In this document: one piece after another, positions 40,544-52,739 of the stretch
Layout: each line of letters opens with the position of its first letter
Position numbering within the stretch: the stretch's first letter is position 1
Source of the DNA: Apoda limacodes
Lineage: Eukaryota; Arthropoda; Insecta; Lepidoptera; Limacodidae
NCBI GenBank assembly: GCA_946406115.1
Contig: OX291544.1
Coordinates: 1,364,001 to 1,428,000, forward strand
Length of the DNA stretch: 64,000 bases
Reading direction: 5' to 3'
The notes under the pieces: model-generated
What the model was told of the DNA's origin: nothing
The model's database searches: none
The model's input: the letters and a program-made list of their open reading frames with translations, nothing else
Made by a program: the position numbers and the translations under genes

Positions 40544-42816
40544 GTCCGTAGTGCAGTCATTGAAGCGAAAAATAGGGTCCCACCTCCGATTTTTTTTACT
40601 GTGAACCGATTTGCATGAAATTTCGGAATTAGGCTCATCTTACCTTTAACTTCAAAAGTGAAAATGATCTGAGCTCCGCCTATTATTATTAAGCGGTGTA
40701 AACAACCCCTTAATGGAAAAATTGACATAGAGCCTTTTTATCGGTAGAAAACGTGTTTTATATTAAAACGTGGTTTGGGTGGCTACTAATAAAAGTCCGT
40801 ACACACCGAGTTATCCTTATAAATAGTTTATTGACACATAGCATATCTAGTCTTATGCACTACATAGGTACTATAACTACGTCATTACAAAGCACTAGCA
40901 CTACACCTAGTATAGGTCAAGCAAGCAAGACGGTTCCTATATGAGAACGCAAAACAAGCGTAGATACAAATGCGCGTAAGCAAAGCCAGTGAAAGTCTTA
41001 GTGACAAGCGGCGTGCGCTCCGCGTCGTGGAGTGATTTCGACTTGCGCGCGCGCATGGCAACTCGTCCGATGCGAGGCTGTATGCTGTATGACGACACAC
41101 GCCGCGGTTGCATTGCCATACAACGACACGATATTAAATGACGTTACTTATTAGCTAATAAATTATTTTATACAATTGTTTATCATGCTATATATATATA
41201 TGTATATTTGTACATTTATTTGGTTTTTAATTATATTTATAAGCTACGCTACAATATTAAGGGGTGAAATTGTAATAAATCATAATAAAATCATTTTCAA
41301 CCCCTTGAAAACCTTACAACCCTTGCAAACAACCCCCAAATTGAAAAAATCACAAAAAATTACTTTGGTGTGACATAAAAATATTTAAGTATAGAGTTAA
41401 TAATATTTTATGTTCTCTATCTTAATTATCGAATTTTAACGCCATTTGACCCTTAAAAACAACCACTTGATAAAAAATTGTTTCAAAAAAAATTCTTTTG
41501 ATGAAATGAAAAGGATTTAAATGTTGTTCCACATTCTTGAAAAGATTATCATATTCTCAAGCTTTTCAACCCTTAAAACTACCCTATAGATAAAACAGTA
41601 AATATATAGGATTACATAAGACAATAGTTTTGGGTCTCTATTACTGTGTACTTTCACTTCACATATTCACACTCTGAAATTTTCAGTTTACTAAGTAGAA
41701 AAAAATACGATTAGTTTTTGGACCATAACTCCTTCAATTTTGATGCTATCACAACTTATAAAATACCATTTTAAAGATAATTAAAAGAGCATTACGATAT
41801 ATAGGGAAAAACCTTTTATTTTAAAACAGTGAAGGGTCAAAGGGCTCGAGAGAGACTGTGATTGCGCTGCCGCGCGCTTTTTAAACAATCATGTCTCCGT
41901 CAATTTTTGTGTGAGAGAAAAAAAAACCTTTTTTTTGTTAGATAATTACCTATATTTTTTATCATATACTTTAATACGTATCTTTCATCATTTTTGATAT
42001 ATTATGAAAAGAGGTGGTTTTTGTAAAAATTAGAAAAATTTTGTTTTCTTAAAATCGTGATTTTTTTGTAAAATATGAGTCCTAAATCAGCTTAACTGCT
42101 AAAATCCATCAAACTTTTTATATTAAAGTTAATTCTTGATGGAATACGATTAATTTTAATTTTGGTGGAAATGACACTTATGAAACCCGTTGATTTAAAA
42201 GAAAAAACCATTAGATGTTCCTCTTATTTACATTACAGCTCACTTATTTTACGTGCGAAAGACTTTTAACAGTGCTCATTTTAAAGCTTATTTCAAGCAC
42301 TACAAAACCCTATTTCATTAGAATGCATTAAATGTATCTGCTCGCCGCTAGATGGCATTGAACAGATCCATTAAATTTCAGACAAAATAAAAAACGGCTT
42401 TAATCTTTAATATCTAGCTTAATATTGCACTTAGAACACTTTATAAAGAACCGATTTGTTCAGTTTTTTACCTGCTACAATTTGTTCATCATAAAAAATT
42501 TCGTTAAAATGTATCTTTTTGGAGATATTTGCAAAAAACCGATGAAAAACGTGAAAAAATGGGTTTTTTGAAAAACTTAATAGAATAATTTTTCCTAAAA
42601 TTAGGCCTTCTATCGGTATCCGCGGTTATTTTGAAAAAAAAATTACACCACGGAGAAGGGGTGGCAACCACCCCCAGGGTGGGTGCGGAGTTCAGATCAG
42701 TTTCACTTTTGTAGTTAAGGGTAAAATGAGCCTAATTCCAAAATTTCATGCAAATCGGTTCACAGTAAAAAAAAATCGATGCTTTGATTCGAACGCTTCA
42801 ATGACTGGACTACCGG
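40544..42816. mobile_element. Large inverted-repeat element, 2.27 kb
   Basis: The arm 40549-40705 (GCAGTCATTGAAGCG, TTTTTTTACTGTGAACCGAT, TTGCATGAAATT, GAATTAGGCTCAT, AAAAGTGAAAATGATCTGA) is the reverse complement of 42682-42809, about 80% identical. The interior is AT-rich with no gene; GC-richer DNA at 40915-41130 lies inside. No transposase is present, so it is non-autonomous or eroded. Confidence 0.75.
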
Positions 42817-43530
42817 TTATTTTCAGAAACGATGATATGTTAGATTTTAGACTTTTTTCTTTCAGGAATAATACGATTTATTTATTTTATGGAACTTGCG
42901 GACTTTTCTTTTCATGAACGTAACTTTTTCTTTTCAGGAAGTAATATTCTTTTTCAGCAACGAAGGGTCTTAATTTTTCTGCAACTAGATGATTTTGAAG
43001 AGCGAGATGAAATAAAACAAGAACTAGAGTTTTATATTTAGAGTTCGCCCCGAGTTCAACACTGATATGTATAACACTTACACACTGACTTCCACTTCAC
43101 TTTCACTTTATTGTTTATTCACGAAACAACTGCCACCAAATTTATTTGGTTACTATTTACGGATTCAGAGTTTTAAAAGAAAAAGATTTGTTTCACAAAA
43201 CAATAAAATATAATAAAAAGAACTCAAAGTACATGAAATGAAATTATAATATAGCAAGTGTTACCGATCTGGAAGCTAGAGTCGAACTAATAGGGTAGTA
43301 AGCCTTACTATATACAGCGAGTAAATATAACAGTACGAAATCAAACTGAGCAAAAAATCCTAACCACTTTTAAGGTACATAAATACATTAGCACGTATTT
43401 TTTTGATTACCTAACAAATAATAAAAAAACTAAAAATCTAAGGGGGGGTCTCGATATAAGAAACTCTTTTTTGTTTTTTGAGCTTGCAAGCTTTAAAATT
43501 GATTATAGTGTAAGCTCCAAAGTATAACAA
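42817..43530. other. No recognisable gene
   Basis: AT-rich; repeated TTTTCAGGAA/TTTCAGGAATAAT motifs (42850-42960) but no clear periodicity. Confidence 0.4.
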
Positions 43531-43695
43531 CAAATAATAAAAACTGGCCAAGTGTGAGATGGGCTTAAACCATTACCGTTATGAATACTCTTAGCCCAGC
43601 GACATTTGTTTATTGGAAGCGATACGAAGTTACGCAACGTCTGGGTTGGTTAGCCATTGGATGGGCCCGCACTTGACCAATTTTATTATTGTCTA
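43531..43695. mobile_element. Small MITE (GGCCAAGTG type)
   Basis: ATAATAAAAACTGGCCAAGTG on the left and, reversed on the right, ATAATAAAATTGGTCAAGTG; continuing partial pairing GATGGGC / GCGGGCCCA. About 165 bp, no ORF. Confidence 0.6.
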
Positions 43696-44382
43696 TGACT
43701 TAAGAAGGAAATATAAAATTTTGCAGGGTGTGGCTGCTTTTCCATCTTCGGTTGCTCAAAATCTTCAGTAGATTGGACACCGTTTGGAGCACCCATCCGA
43801 CACGCACGTGCTTCGCCGGCAACTTATCCAGAGCTAGTTACGTGCATTAAACACATTTGTGTCGTGAGGCCTTGACACTCGACTTCAACATTATTGTGAT
43901 TTAAAAAAATAAAAAATTTAGATCAACATTACATGTAATTCAATAATATTGAACAGATTTTTTTTTCATTTCTTACTGCAACGGAAATACTTAATTATAT
44001 AATTGTGATTTTTATTATTAATTAGAACAAACAATACAACTTAGTAAAATGGAACGCTAAGGTAAGTTCAATGGAAATTGTTATTACAAATACTTATGTA
44101 AGCACATGCAATCTTTTATTTTCTTCTACACTTAGGTAAAATACAGTGGTTTTATCTCTCTCTCTTTCTCTTGTAAGTCGGAATAATACATATTTATATA
44201 TATTACAAAACTGATAATCACGCCGCGCAGCCACAGTTTTACACGCTAACCGGACAAAAAAAGAAGCCCTAGGAATAAAAATGGCCAGAAAGTAAAAGGC
44301 CATATGTTTTGGGGCCCTTCAGAAGTTTCGCAACCGGTTTCCAAAAACGAAAAATATTTCTTCTACCGAAGCCCGTTCCCAA
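43696..44382. other. No recognisable gene
   Basis: AT-rich, with a TCTCTCTCTCTTTCTCTT run at 44154. Confidence 0.4.
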
Positions 44383-45047
44383 ATAAGAACATTACTTCTT
44401 TTTTCGAAACCAGGTACCAATTTAAACAAAAATATCCTGTTTCGAAATTATTACTTTGTTTTCAAAGACCAGCACATCTTGCAACATGTCTCTTTTTGAC
44501 ACACGGTTTTTAACACTTATAACACATACTTTAAAAAACAAATGGTTTAATCAAAACCAATTTGCGCCTGCAGTAAAGTTAAGTCAGGACAACTAACAAT
44601 ATTGAGGGTAGGCACTCCGAGATAAACCGTTACATTAGGCGTAGACATCCCACTCTTGCTCACATCCTTCATGTTTTTAAAAATGAAAAAGGAGTAAATA
44701 ACAAATTCTCTTAGAAAAGCAAAAATTACATGGAGATTGACTAGGTAATTAATTAATTCTACCATACAACTTTTAACACAAAAGAAAATTAAAGTGCCGT
44801 TCTTATTTTGCTTTTAAAAGTTAATGTTTTTGAATCAGTTTTAGTTAGAGTAGATTTTAAGTTTTATTTTTATTTTTTTAATTTAAATTATTTTTTGAAA
44901 ACGTACCTACTACTATGATTTTTAACGGACCATCTTCATCATATAATATCATATATTGAGGACTTTCGAGTTTCGGAAATAGTTTTGAAACAGAATATTT
45001 TTGTTTTAATTGGTACCTGGTTTCGAAAAAAGAAATAATGTTCTTAG
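44383..45047. mobile_element. Inverted-repeat element, about 65-bp arms
   Basis: GAACATTACTTCTTTTTTCG and AAACCAGGTACCAATTTAAA at 44383-44450 are mirrored at 44980-45047 in reverse orientation at about 90% identity. The 530-bp centre has no gene. Confidence 0.6.
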
Positions 45048-45241
45048 AAAAAGAAGTAAAATGTTTTATTGTGCTACATCGCTCAAGTCGCGAACACACA
45101 CACACATATTTGCCTATAGGTCCGCCGTCCATGCTTTGATAATAATCAGCTATTTGGGTTTGATTCCCGAAACACTCGCTACAATCTTTATTCAAAAAGA
45201 GCAAGAATCATATTTATTAAGCATATCAAATCAAAGTTGCG

Positions 45242-45419
45242 ATGTTTAAACTTTGTCGTCTCCAAAAGCGCGGCACAGTTGTCACGTTTAAACATTGTCG
45301 TCACCAAAAGCGCGCCACAGGTGTCATGTTTAAACTTTGTCGCCACCAAAAGCGCGGCACAGTTGTCATGTTTAAACTTTGTCGTCACCAAAAGCGCGCC
45401 ACAGTCGCGATGTGTAAAC
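45242..45419 (+). repeat. 42-bp minisatellite, alternating units
   Basis: Four units of ATGTTTAAACTTTGTCGTCA CCAAAAGCGC..; units 1 and 3 have GCGGCACAGTTGTC, units 2 and 4 GCGCCACAG, so the true period is an 84-bp dimer. Both strands have open frames across it because 42 is a multiple of 3. No evidence that it is translated. Confidence 0.9.
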
Positions 45420-45507
45420 CGCCTAAATCAGTTTGATGTTCTAAATATTTTTATACCAAATACCGCTTTTTCTTTCCTTCCTTATCGATTTACTTTTACG
45501 AGTATTT

Positions 45508-45790
45508 AGCATTCCGTACCCAAAGGGTGACCACGAAGTCCCATTACTAAAGCCTACGCTGTCTGTATGTCTTTCCTATTATTTGATTCTTAAACAAAAA
45601 GTAAAAGTTAAGGGTAACGTTTTAGGGACCTTCAAAGTCCATTTAAAAAAGTTTTTGCTGTTTTTGCTCTATCTTAAAATCGGTAATACATACATACAAG
45701 GTTTAATCTTAAAATGACTATAGTGTAGGACGCATAGTAAAATAACAAATATTCAAAAACGGTCAAGTGCGAGCGACCCGAGTACGTGTA
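45508..45790 (-). repeat. Dispersed repeat with both signature ends
   Basis: CCGTACCCAAAGGGTGACCA at one end, CTGTCTGTATGTC inside, and AAACGGTCAAGTGCGAG at the other: the usual layout of the lepidopteran non-autonomous family seen elsewhere in fragments. Confidence 0.6.
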
Positions 45791-45957
45791 TTGTGTAATG
45801 GTATGGAATCCACGAGTCCAACTCCTGGTGTCCGAGTGGACACCTGTTTTTTCTTTTCGTAAATTATCAAAATGATTGAAAGCAATGCGTTACAATATAA
45901 ATAAGTATAAATTTAAATAGGGTACATGCATCCAATTTTTTATATTGTTAATCAATT

Positions 45958-46034
45958 GTCATAGGCTGCGGTGACCGCTTATCACCAGACAGACCGCAAG
46001 CTTGTTTGCAACCATAGTGGTATAAATAAAAAAA
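45958..46034 (+). mobile_element. L1a 3' tail, severely 5'-truncated
   Basis: ATAGGCTGCGGTGACCGCTT, CAGACCGCAAGCTTGTTTGC and ATAGTGGTATAAATAAAAAAA match 2300-2379 of copy 1 with several differences, so it is older. Only the last 75 bp were inserted, as is usual for LINEs. Confidence 0.85.
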
Positions 46035-46145
46035 TGGTAATTATTTGACGTAAAAATAAGTATTAAAAATATCAAAATCATTAAAGCGGTTAAAACGCCG
46101 GGCACTTAACTACCTGTAGCGCGCTTTTTGTGATAAGAGTCTGTG

Positions 46146-46868
46146 TTAATGTAAATGTGACATGTCCGTGGGAACTTGTATGTAAATATGACATGTCCGT
46201 AGAAAATTGTAAGTAGATTTCTGTTTAATCTGTGTACATATCTGCCAAAACTTTAGTCTATTCTGGTCTAAAATGTTAGACAATTCTTTCTCTGGATACA
46301 TAGTTAAAGCGTTTCCAATCAAGAAATGGCCTGGCGTTAGATAGCTATAGTCATTAATATCAGATGAAAACAATGGAATCAAAGATCTGAAATGAAGAAC
46401 ACCTTCTATTTCTACAAGTAAGGTATTGATTTGTTCATACGTTAACAATTAATTTTGCAAAACTCTTTTTAAGTGGTACTTTGTACTCTTAACCGCAGCT
46501 TCCCACAGGCCACCGAAGGTAAGAGAGTAGCTCGGAATGAAGTGGAAATCGATTCCATTCTGACTAGCAAATTGATGCACCTTACCTTGGTAGTCTGCAG
46601 CAGACTGCAGTAAGTAAAGTTCAGTTAAGTGGTTCTGTGCTCCCTTGAATGTACTGCCATTGTCGGAGTTAATTTCTTTGGGCAATCCCCTTCTGGAGAT
46701 GAATGCGAGGTAAGAATCAGTTGTGAGATCTGAGGCTAATTCTAAATGCAGTGTCTTGGTGGCAAAGCACACGAAGACACAAATATAACCCTTGCCAGAG
46801 AGTGAACGTCTCACGCGTGACAGCTTTACATTTATCGGCCCAGTGAAATTTACGCCTACCTTATACAA
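46146..46868 (-). pseudogene. BEL/Pao integrase, copy 1
   Basis: One frame from MYKVGVNFTGPI (46868) to HIY.. (46146), interrupted by a TAA at 46449-46451 between KRVLQN and LLTYEQINTL. Motifs: KTLHLELASDLTTDSYLA, FISRRGLPKEINSDNGSTF (second catalytic Asp), FHFIPSYSLTFGGLWEAAVK (Glu), LTPGHFLIGNALT. The first catalytic position, usually Asp in GVDF, is Asn. Upstream integrase and pol are missing. Part of the 3.1-kb duplicated block begins inside this gene at 46477. Confidence 0.85.
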
Positions 46869-49592
46869 TATAACTACAAATTAATTATTTTGTGGATTTT
46901 TCCCAAACTTGTGTTGTGAGACCTTGCTTGGTTCTAGGTACACGGAAAGTAAGTTTCATTTATTTGGGAGTGTCAAATATGCAATAGGCCATATTTTTTA
47001 TTGCGTTGACATGTAAGCTTGTGTTTTGTACAACTCTGAGAGACTTTACACCTCTACAAGTTACTGAGACAATGGGTTTTAACAGACAGACATATAGATA
47101 TATTTTTTGTATGATTTACTACTAAATATATTTTTTTTAAGTTATTCCTCTACTTGTGCTGTGAAATCTTGTTTCTTGGCAAATTTAATGTTTCTAGGTC
47201 ATCGAGAACTACCTTTTATTTTATTTACAAGTATTAAAATATGTGGTACTTATATTTTTTGGCCGCATTTTTATTGCGTTGATTTAGAAGCTTGAGTTTT
47301 ATATATCTTCAAGGGACCGTAGACCTTAGTATTTGATATTAACAACGATTACTTATACGTCTAGATACAGTGTCCGACACAACATCAAACGCAGTGTTGC
47401 GAGCCATTTTCCTATCAATGTGTGTGTAAATCAGCTAATACGACTATCATTTTTACATCTGTGTGCGTAATTTTGGTGCTACCAACCTTAAAGTGATAAC
47501 CCCGAATTGGGGAGTTCTTACCTTTATTCGGTACTACAATTTATTGTCACTTTAGATGACCCCTGTGGTGATACATTATTTTGAGATAGAACGTTAGCCT
47601 TTGATACGAAGGCTTCTACCTTCTTCTAATAATCTGTTGACCATGGCCATGTAATGCTTGTTAAAACCTTAAAGTATGTTCCAAATATTATATACCGTAG
47701 TGCTAAAATATAGAGAGGTGTACAAAATAAAATCCGTTCTTCTCTGCCATGGCATCCGTGCGCGCCGAGTTCGTTATTCATAGGTCCCGCCATGTGACAA
47801 CAGCCGTGTTTTGTTGATAAGATTTTTTTAACATAGAAAGCTATCACATCACAGAGCCATTGAAATCGCTTTGTTCGCCAAATGTTAAGATAGCTATTCA
47901 CTATTTTAAAAGATAATCCACTGTTTTACCTTCTGTGCAGCCAATGCGTTAAATGCGGACTGTAAGTGTCGCCAAATTTAACATACAGCGCATTCATTTT
48001 TAGTCAACATTTAGATGGAATGCATATAATGCGTAGAGAGCATAGAGCACATTCAATGCGTAAATATTAAAATAACTAAATTTCTTTTGCGAAAGCGATA
48101 TTGCTGATATTGTTAGGGCAGCCCGCAGGAATCGGATCACAATGCTATTGTATAAATTTGTACAATTTTCTCAATTAAAATTTACTATGAATCTTATAAT
48201 CGTCAGTTTTGTAAGTTACAGTGTCATTTAATTACCACTGGTAGTACGGCGCCTATTCTAAAAAGCCCTCTTAAATTTTTAGTTTTTACTTTTATATTTT
48301 TATTATTGGTTAGGAAACCGACATATTCTGAGAAAATTTCAGGCTTTTGCCTACTTCGAGCTCTTTAAAGGTTAGCACCCTTCGGGTAGGGAAACAATCA
48401 GGGAGTTTAATTAATAAACTATAGTGTATTTTAATCTTAATTTACATAGGAAATATAAAGATTATATTATGTAATATGTTATTTAAAAATAATCAATAAA
48501 ATTAAAAGATTTTAGTATAACATTTTATTAGTTATCCAAAAGAAAATCAAACAAAAATCATTACAAGTACATTATATTTGTTTTTCTTAAGACCTAGTAA
48601 GTCTATCATATTACATGAATAACTTATATTACTGATTGTCTGAGAATATTACAAAAACAATGTTTTGCACTCGCCCTATAATTTTGTAAATGTATGGCGC
48701 GTGTGCGTACCTACACCGTCTTGATAATAAAGTACCTAGTATTAGGTAACTAAAGTTGAAATTTTATATAAAGAGTCCAAAACGTGACGTTAACGTCACA
48801 GTTTGTTGTAAAGAAAAGATATTTTCGGTAATTAATTAATTTCATATCTAATAAAATACATGATAAGTAGGTACTACTTTTTCTATTGATATTTACATCT
48901 AACTGTTATGTTTTTTTTTATTTAAACATTGCAGAGGTCCGGGGTAAAGGTTTATGTTCTATAGATACAATGTGTCACAGGAGTCATCAATACATAAATA
49001 CTAATTACCTGAAATAGTGGAATGTATGTAAGTGACGTTAGGTGAAAAATATGTATTGTCGTTGCAGTATTCGCCTTACTTAACTTGGGATGGGAAATGA
49101 ACGTACCTACAGACTTGGCAACAGGGACAGAAAAACATTTGTTGTTTGTTTTCCGAATAATTATTTTGAAAACTTAGTTTGTATCTAAAATATAGCAAGC
49201 AGATTAGTGTAATAACTTGTGAGCAGTGATTTTTTATCATCAACCTTTGTTTTTGTCAATAGTTTAGCACGATTTTATTGCACAAATCGTCATTTTTATT
49301 ACTTTACGTGGAAGCACAGTACGCGTCAACGCACTGATTACGTATGATGTAGTGTGACGGCAAGTACCTTAAAATTGAGGTACTCGAATTGGATCGTTTT
49401 GTGTGCCCGAACACGGTATCTAGACGTATAAGTAATCTTTGGATATTAATTTCAGTTAACTCCCCGCGTTCCTGAGAAAAATTTCAAAACGACAGACAGA
49501 CGGACAATAATGTGAGAGATTAAGTAAGGGTTCCGTTTATAATGTTTTAGTTACGGAACCTAATTTTGAATATTTTACAAAATAGGTCATGG
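46477..49592. repeat. 3.1-kb direct duplication, left copy
   Basis: Equivalent position for position to 54296-57411 with a constant offset of 7,819 and no net indel. I counted roughly 20 substitutions by eye over 3,116 bp (about 99%). It contains part of the BEL integrase and 2.7 kb of non-coding DNA, including a CAGACAGACGGACA/GGGTTCCGT repeat near 49495-49560. Small open frames at 47107-47295 (+) and 47626-47901 (-) are present in both copies but show no recognisable protein. Confidence 0.95.
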
Positions 49593-50989
49593 TAACAGGC
49601 CAAAAACTAGTGTATCAGTCAAGTATTGTAGCTTTTATTGGTATTTGTGTAATAAGTTACACATATAATCGAACTGACCGTTTCGCTATTTTGAATTTAC
49701 TTTATATTTTAGTGGATTTCAATAATAATAAATATTTAGAATTATAAATAGATTTAATAGAAAAATATTGGTAGGTAATTAAATTATTTCATAGCAATAA
49801 AGATTGTAGAAAAAATATTTGGTTTTTATTTGAATGACTCAAACACATTGTAGTAAAGAATAAGTCCCTTGTGTAACTCGGACTCGATAAATGCTGTTAT
49901 TAGAGTATCTACCAAACAAATTTATATATTTATTTAATAAATATAAAATACGAATAAGAGTACCGTTACAACACTGATACACATATCTATACAAGAATAA
50001 TTGGAGTATATTAATATGTGGAGGAATAAGAATCAGAGACAAAAAAAAATATTATTGTTATTGTTTCCGCAAATTGGAGGTGGAGAGAGAGAGGTGTACC
50101 GGCTGCAGATCGGATGTTGGTGTCGGCTGTTTCGGAGATAGGTCCAGATGATGCTAACACACACACATAAATTACAACAGCGGATTAATGTATTGGTATT
50201 TATGTTGGAGGTTCCGTATAATTATTTCAGTTATAACGTACGGTCGGTAGTCGGGTGTAGGGAATTTATTTATTTAAATATAAAATGTATGCGAGCAAAT
50301 TTGAGGGGGAAAATTTTAGCGAACAGTTATGTTTGCAGCGGGGCAGGGGTGCGAGGGCACGCATGGTTATTCTGCAGGGTACCCTAATATTTACCCAAGC
50401 ATGTTTCTTTTGGGAATGGTTGGATATAATACGGTTGAGGTGCGTCGCCAGGTGTCGATTTAAATGTACGTGTTCGCTGTATTTGGGCACAAGACTAACG
50501 AGCAGATTTTGTCGTTAATTAGTCTGCATGTGCCTGACAACTACGTGCGAGCCCGTTGCTTGTCGCCACAGACTGTTCGGAGAGACCGAGAGTAGGACCG
50601 TACTGGGATGGCAGGCACCAGTTCCTCGATTTTTTATCGATTTTTTCATACTTACCTATTATTTGTTTTTTTTACATATGCTTTCTTTTCGGTTTCTCTA
50701 ATATTTTTTATTGTGTATAGTTTGTGTTATGTAGTTATAAGGTTTTGTATGGACGAATTGAAAAACCGTTATGTCTATATAAAATAAAATATAACAAATA
50801 AATTAAAGAAAAGAGGCCTAAGTTAACAGAGGATGTCTTCCGGTTGAATCATTGACGAAAGATGTGTCTTGGTCTACCAAGTGAAAATCACCCTAAACCG
50901 TTTCAGAAAAGAAAGCAAAAAAGTGTTATCGGAACATCTGCGTCCTCCATAGCACTGTCAAGTTGAAATAATTACTTTTTTTATGTCAC
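49593..50989. other. No recognisable gene
   Basis: AT-rich to 50040. A moderately GC-rich patch follows at 50290-50620 with overlapping frames on both strands and no recognised motif. Confidence 0.45.
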
Positions 50990-51115
50990 TAAGGTGGCAA
51001 TCAAGCTTACGTTCCGCTTGATGGTAAGCAGTCACCGTAGCCTACGGCTGTAAAATCAGGGGCATCACTCGCGCGTTGCCGACCCTTCAAAAATTCAATA
51101 ACTTCTTTTTAAACT
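50990..51115 (-). mobile_element. L1a 3' tail, minus strand
   Basis: The reverse complement reads AAGAAGTTATTGAATTTTTGAAGGGTCGGCAACGCGCGAG.. to CACCTTAGTGAC and an A-run (50979-50986 on +). It is 5' truncated to about 125 bp, diverged from copies A and B. Confidence 0.88.
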
Positions 51116-51206
51116 TTTTTCTTACATAACTGATAATTAAGTTGTTCAGAAAGTATTGAAAAGTCAACTTTATCAGGCGATAATTAAATAAGTAATCGAG
51201 AGAAGG

Positions 51207-51216
51207 TATATAAAAG
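51207..51216 (+). promoter_or_regulatory. TATA-box-like motif
   Basis: GGTATATAAAAGTAGAGAAA is a good insect TATA box, in a position that could start a transcript near 51240, but no confirmed coding sequence follows. It may be chance in AT-rich DNA. Confidence 0.2.
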
Positions 51217-51482
51217 TAGAGAAACCTACCTACTAAGGTTTTAAAATTTTAAAATTAATTATGTAGAACGATTAAACACAAGAGAAACGTTTACTGAAGC
51301 GAGCGCAGGTGCGGCCAGCAAGATTGATTACCTCGTGCCCTGCTGGAGACTCCTCACCCACTAACGCTTTTGACTTCAGCTTCACCCACACAGAAATGCA
51401 AACTTCATTAAACCTTTTTTACCCAAAACAGGTTATCGATTACACTCTTATGAATATAATATTGTTAGAATTGCACAATATT

Positions 51483-51805
51483 TACGAGTAGGTATATACG
51501 AGTATGTTAGCCTATGTAGTATATACGAGTATGTTAGCCTATGTAGGTATAAACGAGTATGTTAGCCTATGTACGTATAAACGAGTATGTTAGCCTATGT
51601 AGTATATACGAGTTTGGTAGCCTATGTAGTATATACGAGTATGTTAGCCTATGTAGGTATAAACGAGTATGTTAGCCTATGTAGGTATAAACGAGTATGT
51701 TAGCCTATGTAGTATAAACGAGTATGTTAGCCTATGTAGGTATATACGAGTATGTTACCCTATGTAGTATATACGAGTATGTTAGCCTATGTACTATATA
51801 CTGTA
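51483..51805. repeat. 27/28-bp minisatellite, block 1
   Basis: About 11 units of TATACGAGTATGTTAGCCTA TGTAG(G)TA, with 27- and 28-bp forms (TAGTATATA and TAGGTATAAA) interspersed. Confidence 0.95.
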
Positions 51806-52600
51806 GCGAGTGAAGTATTTTAATTTGTAGTATGTAGTGTGTAAATAGTGATAGATCACCCTTTTGCGTGTTTCTGTCAAAAATATTGTAAAATTATATA
51901 TCGGTAGTAGCATGAAATGCGATACTTTTTACTTCGACAGATTTTTAAATCTGAGAAAATTAGAAGTGAGTCTTTTGGGAGATTTTCTAAGAGATACATA
52001 TATAAAACGAAATTTGCATTTTTTAAATAAAATTCATAAATAACAATTATTTTAATGTGAATCAATATCGGCGTGAAACAAAAATTAAGAAGATGCAATC
52101 TGAAGTTGATTTTACCATATGAAATGGAGTAAAGAGGGTTTGATCTCATTATATATAAATCTCCGGTGTGTGGGTTCCACCTCAAACCCACACAGAAGGT
52201 ACCAAAGTGCAGATTTTCTTATAAGGGACCATTGATATCTTGATTTCTACGGATTGGCCATTTTCGCCTTATTGAATTTTTGTTACTTTCAATCGGGAAA
52301 AAAATGGTGATGGCTTAGATTGCTGTAAACTACTGAATTCTTACATCATATAACGATTTACCAATATTTGATATAATACAGTCGACTGGAAAGAAAATTA
52401 CATCACGGTTGTCTAAAAAAGGAAAAGACGGCAAAATGGATAATTTCCAAAAACGATTAAAATGCAATTGTGTTTGGTATAATAGAATTACAGATTATTT
52501 TAATTGTGAAATGTGATCGTACAGAGAACTACAAATAAATTGTATTTACGGACTACACGTATCTTTTTATTTATCTTCCCCTGAGGAATTTAGTCTCGAC
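51806..52600. other. Spacer between two minisatellite blocks
   Basis: AT-rich with a short hairpin TGTGTGGGTT / AACCCACACA at about 52169-52196. No gene. Confidence 0.45.
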
Positions 52601-52735
52601 AATACGAGTATGTTAGCAAATGTAGTATATACGAGTATGTTAGCCTATGTAGTATATACGAGTATGTTAGCCTATGTAGGTATATATAAGTATGTTAGCC
52701 TATGTAGGTATATACGAGTATGTTAGCCTAGCGAC
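52601..52735. repeat. 27/28-bp minisatellite, block 2
   Basis: Five units of the same repeat as 51483-51805, the first variant (GTTAGCAAATG). Confidence 0.95.
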
Positions 52736-52739
52736 TCTT

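Noticed and set aside
45188..45509. Open frames on both strands over the 42-bp repeat
   Set aside because: A stop-free unit with length divisible by three gives open frames automatically; no start context or homology.
47107..47901. Small open frames repeated in both 3.1-kb copies
   Set aside because: Their presence in both copies only reflects the recent duplication and is not evidence of selection; no motif.
51309..51491. 60-residue frame after the TATA-like motif
   Set aside because: It starts at GTG and has no ATG or homology; it could not be tied to the TATA box.
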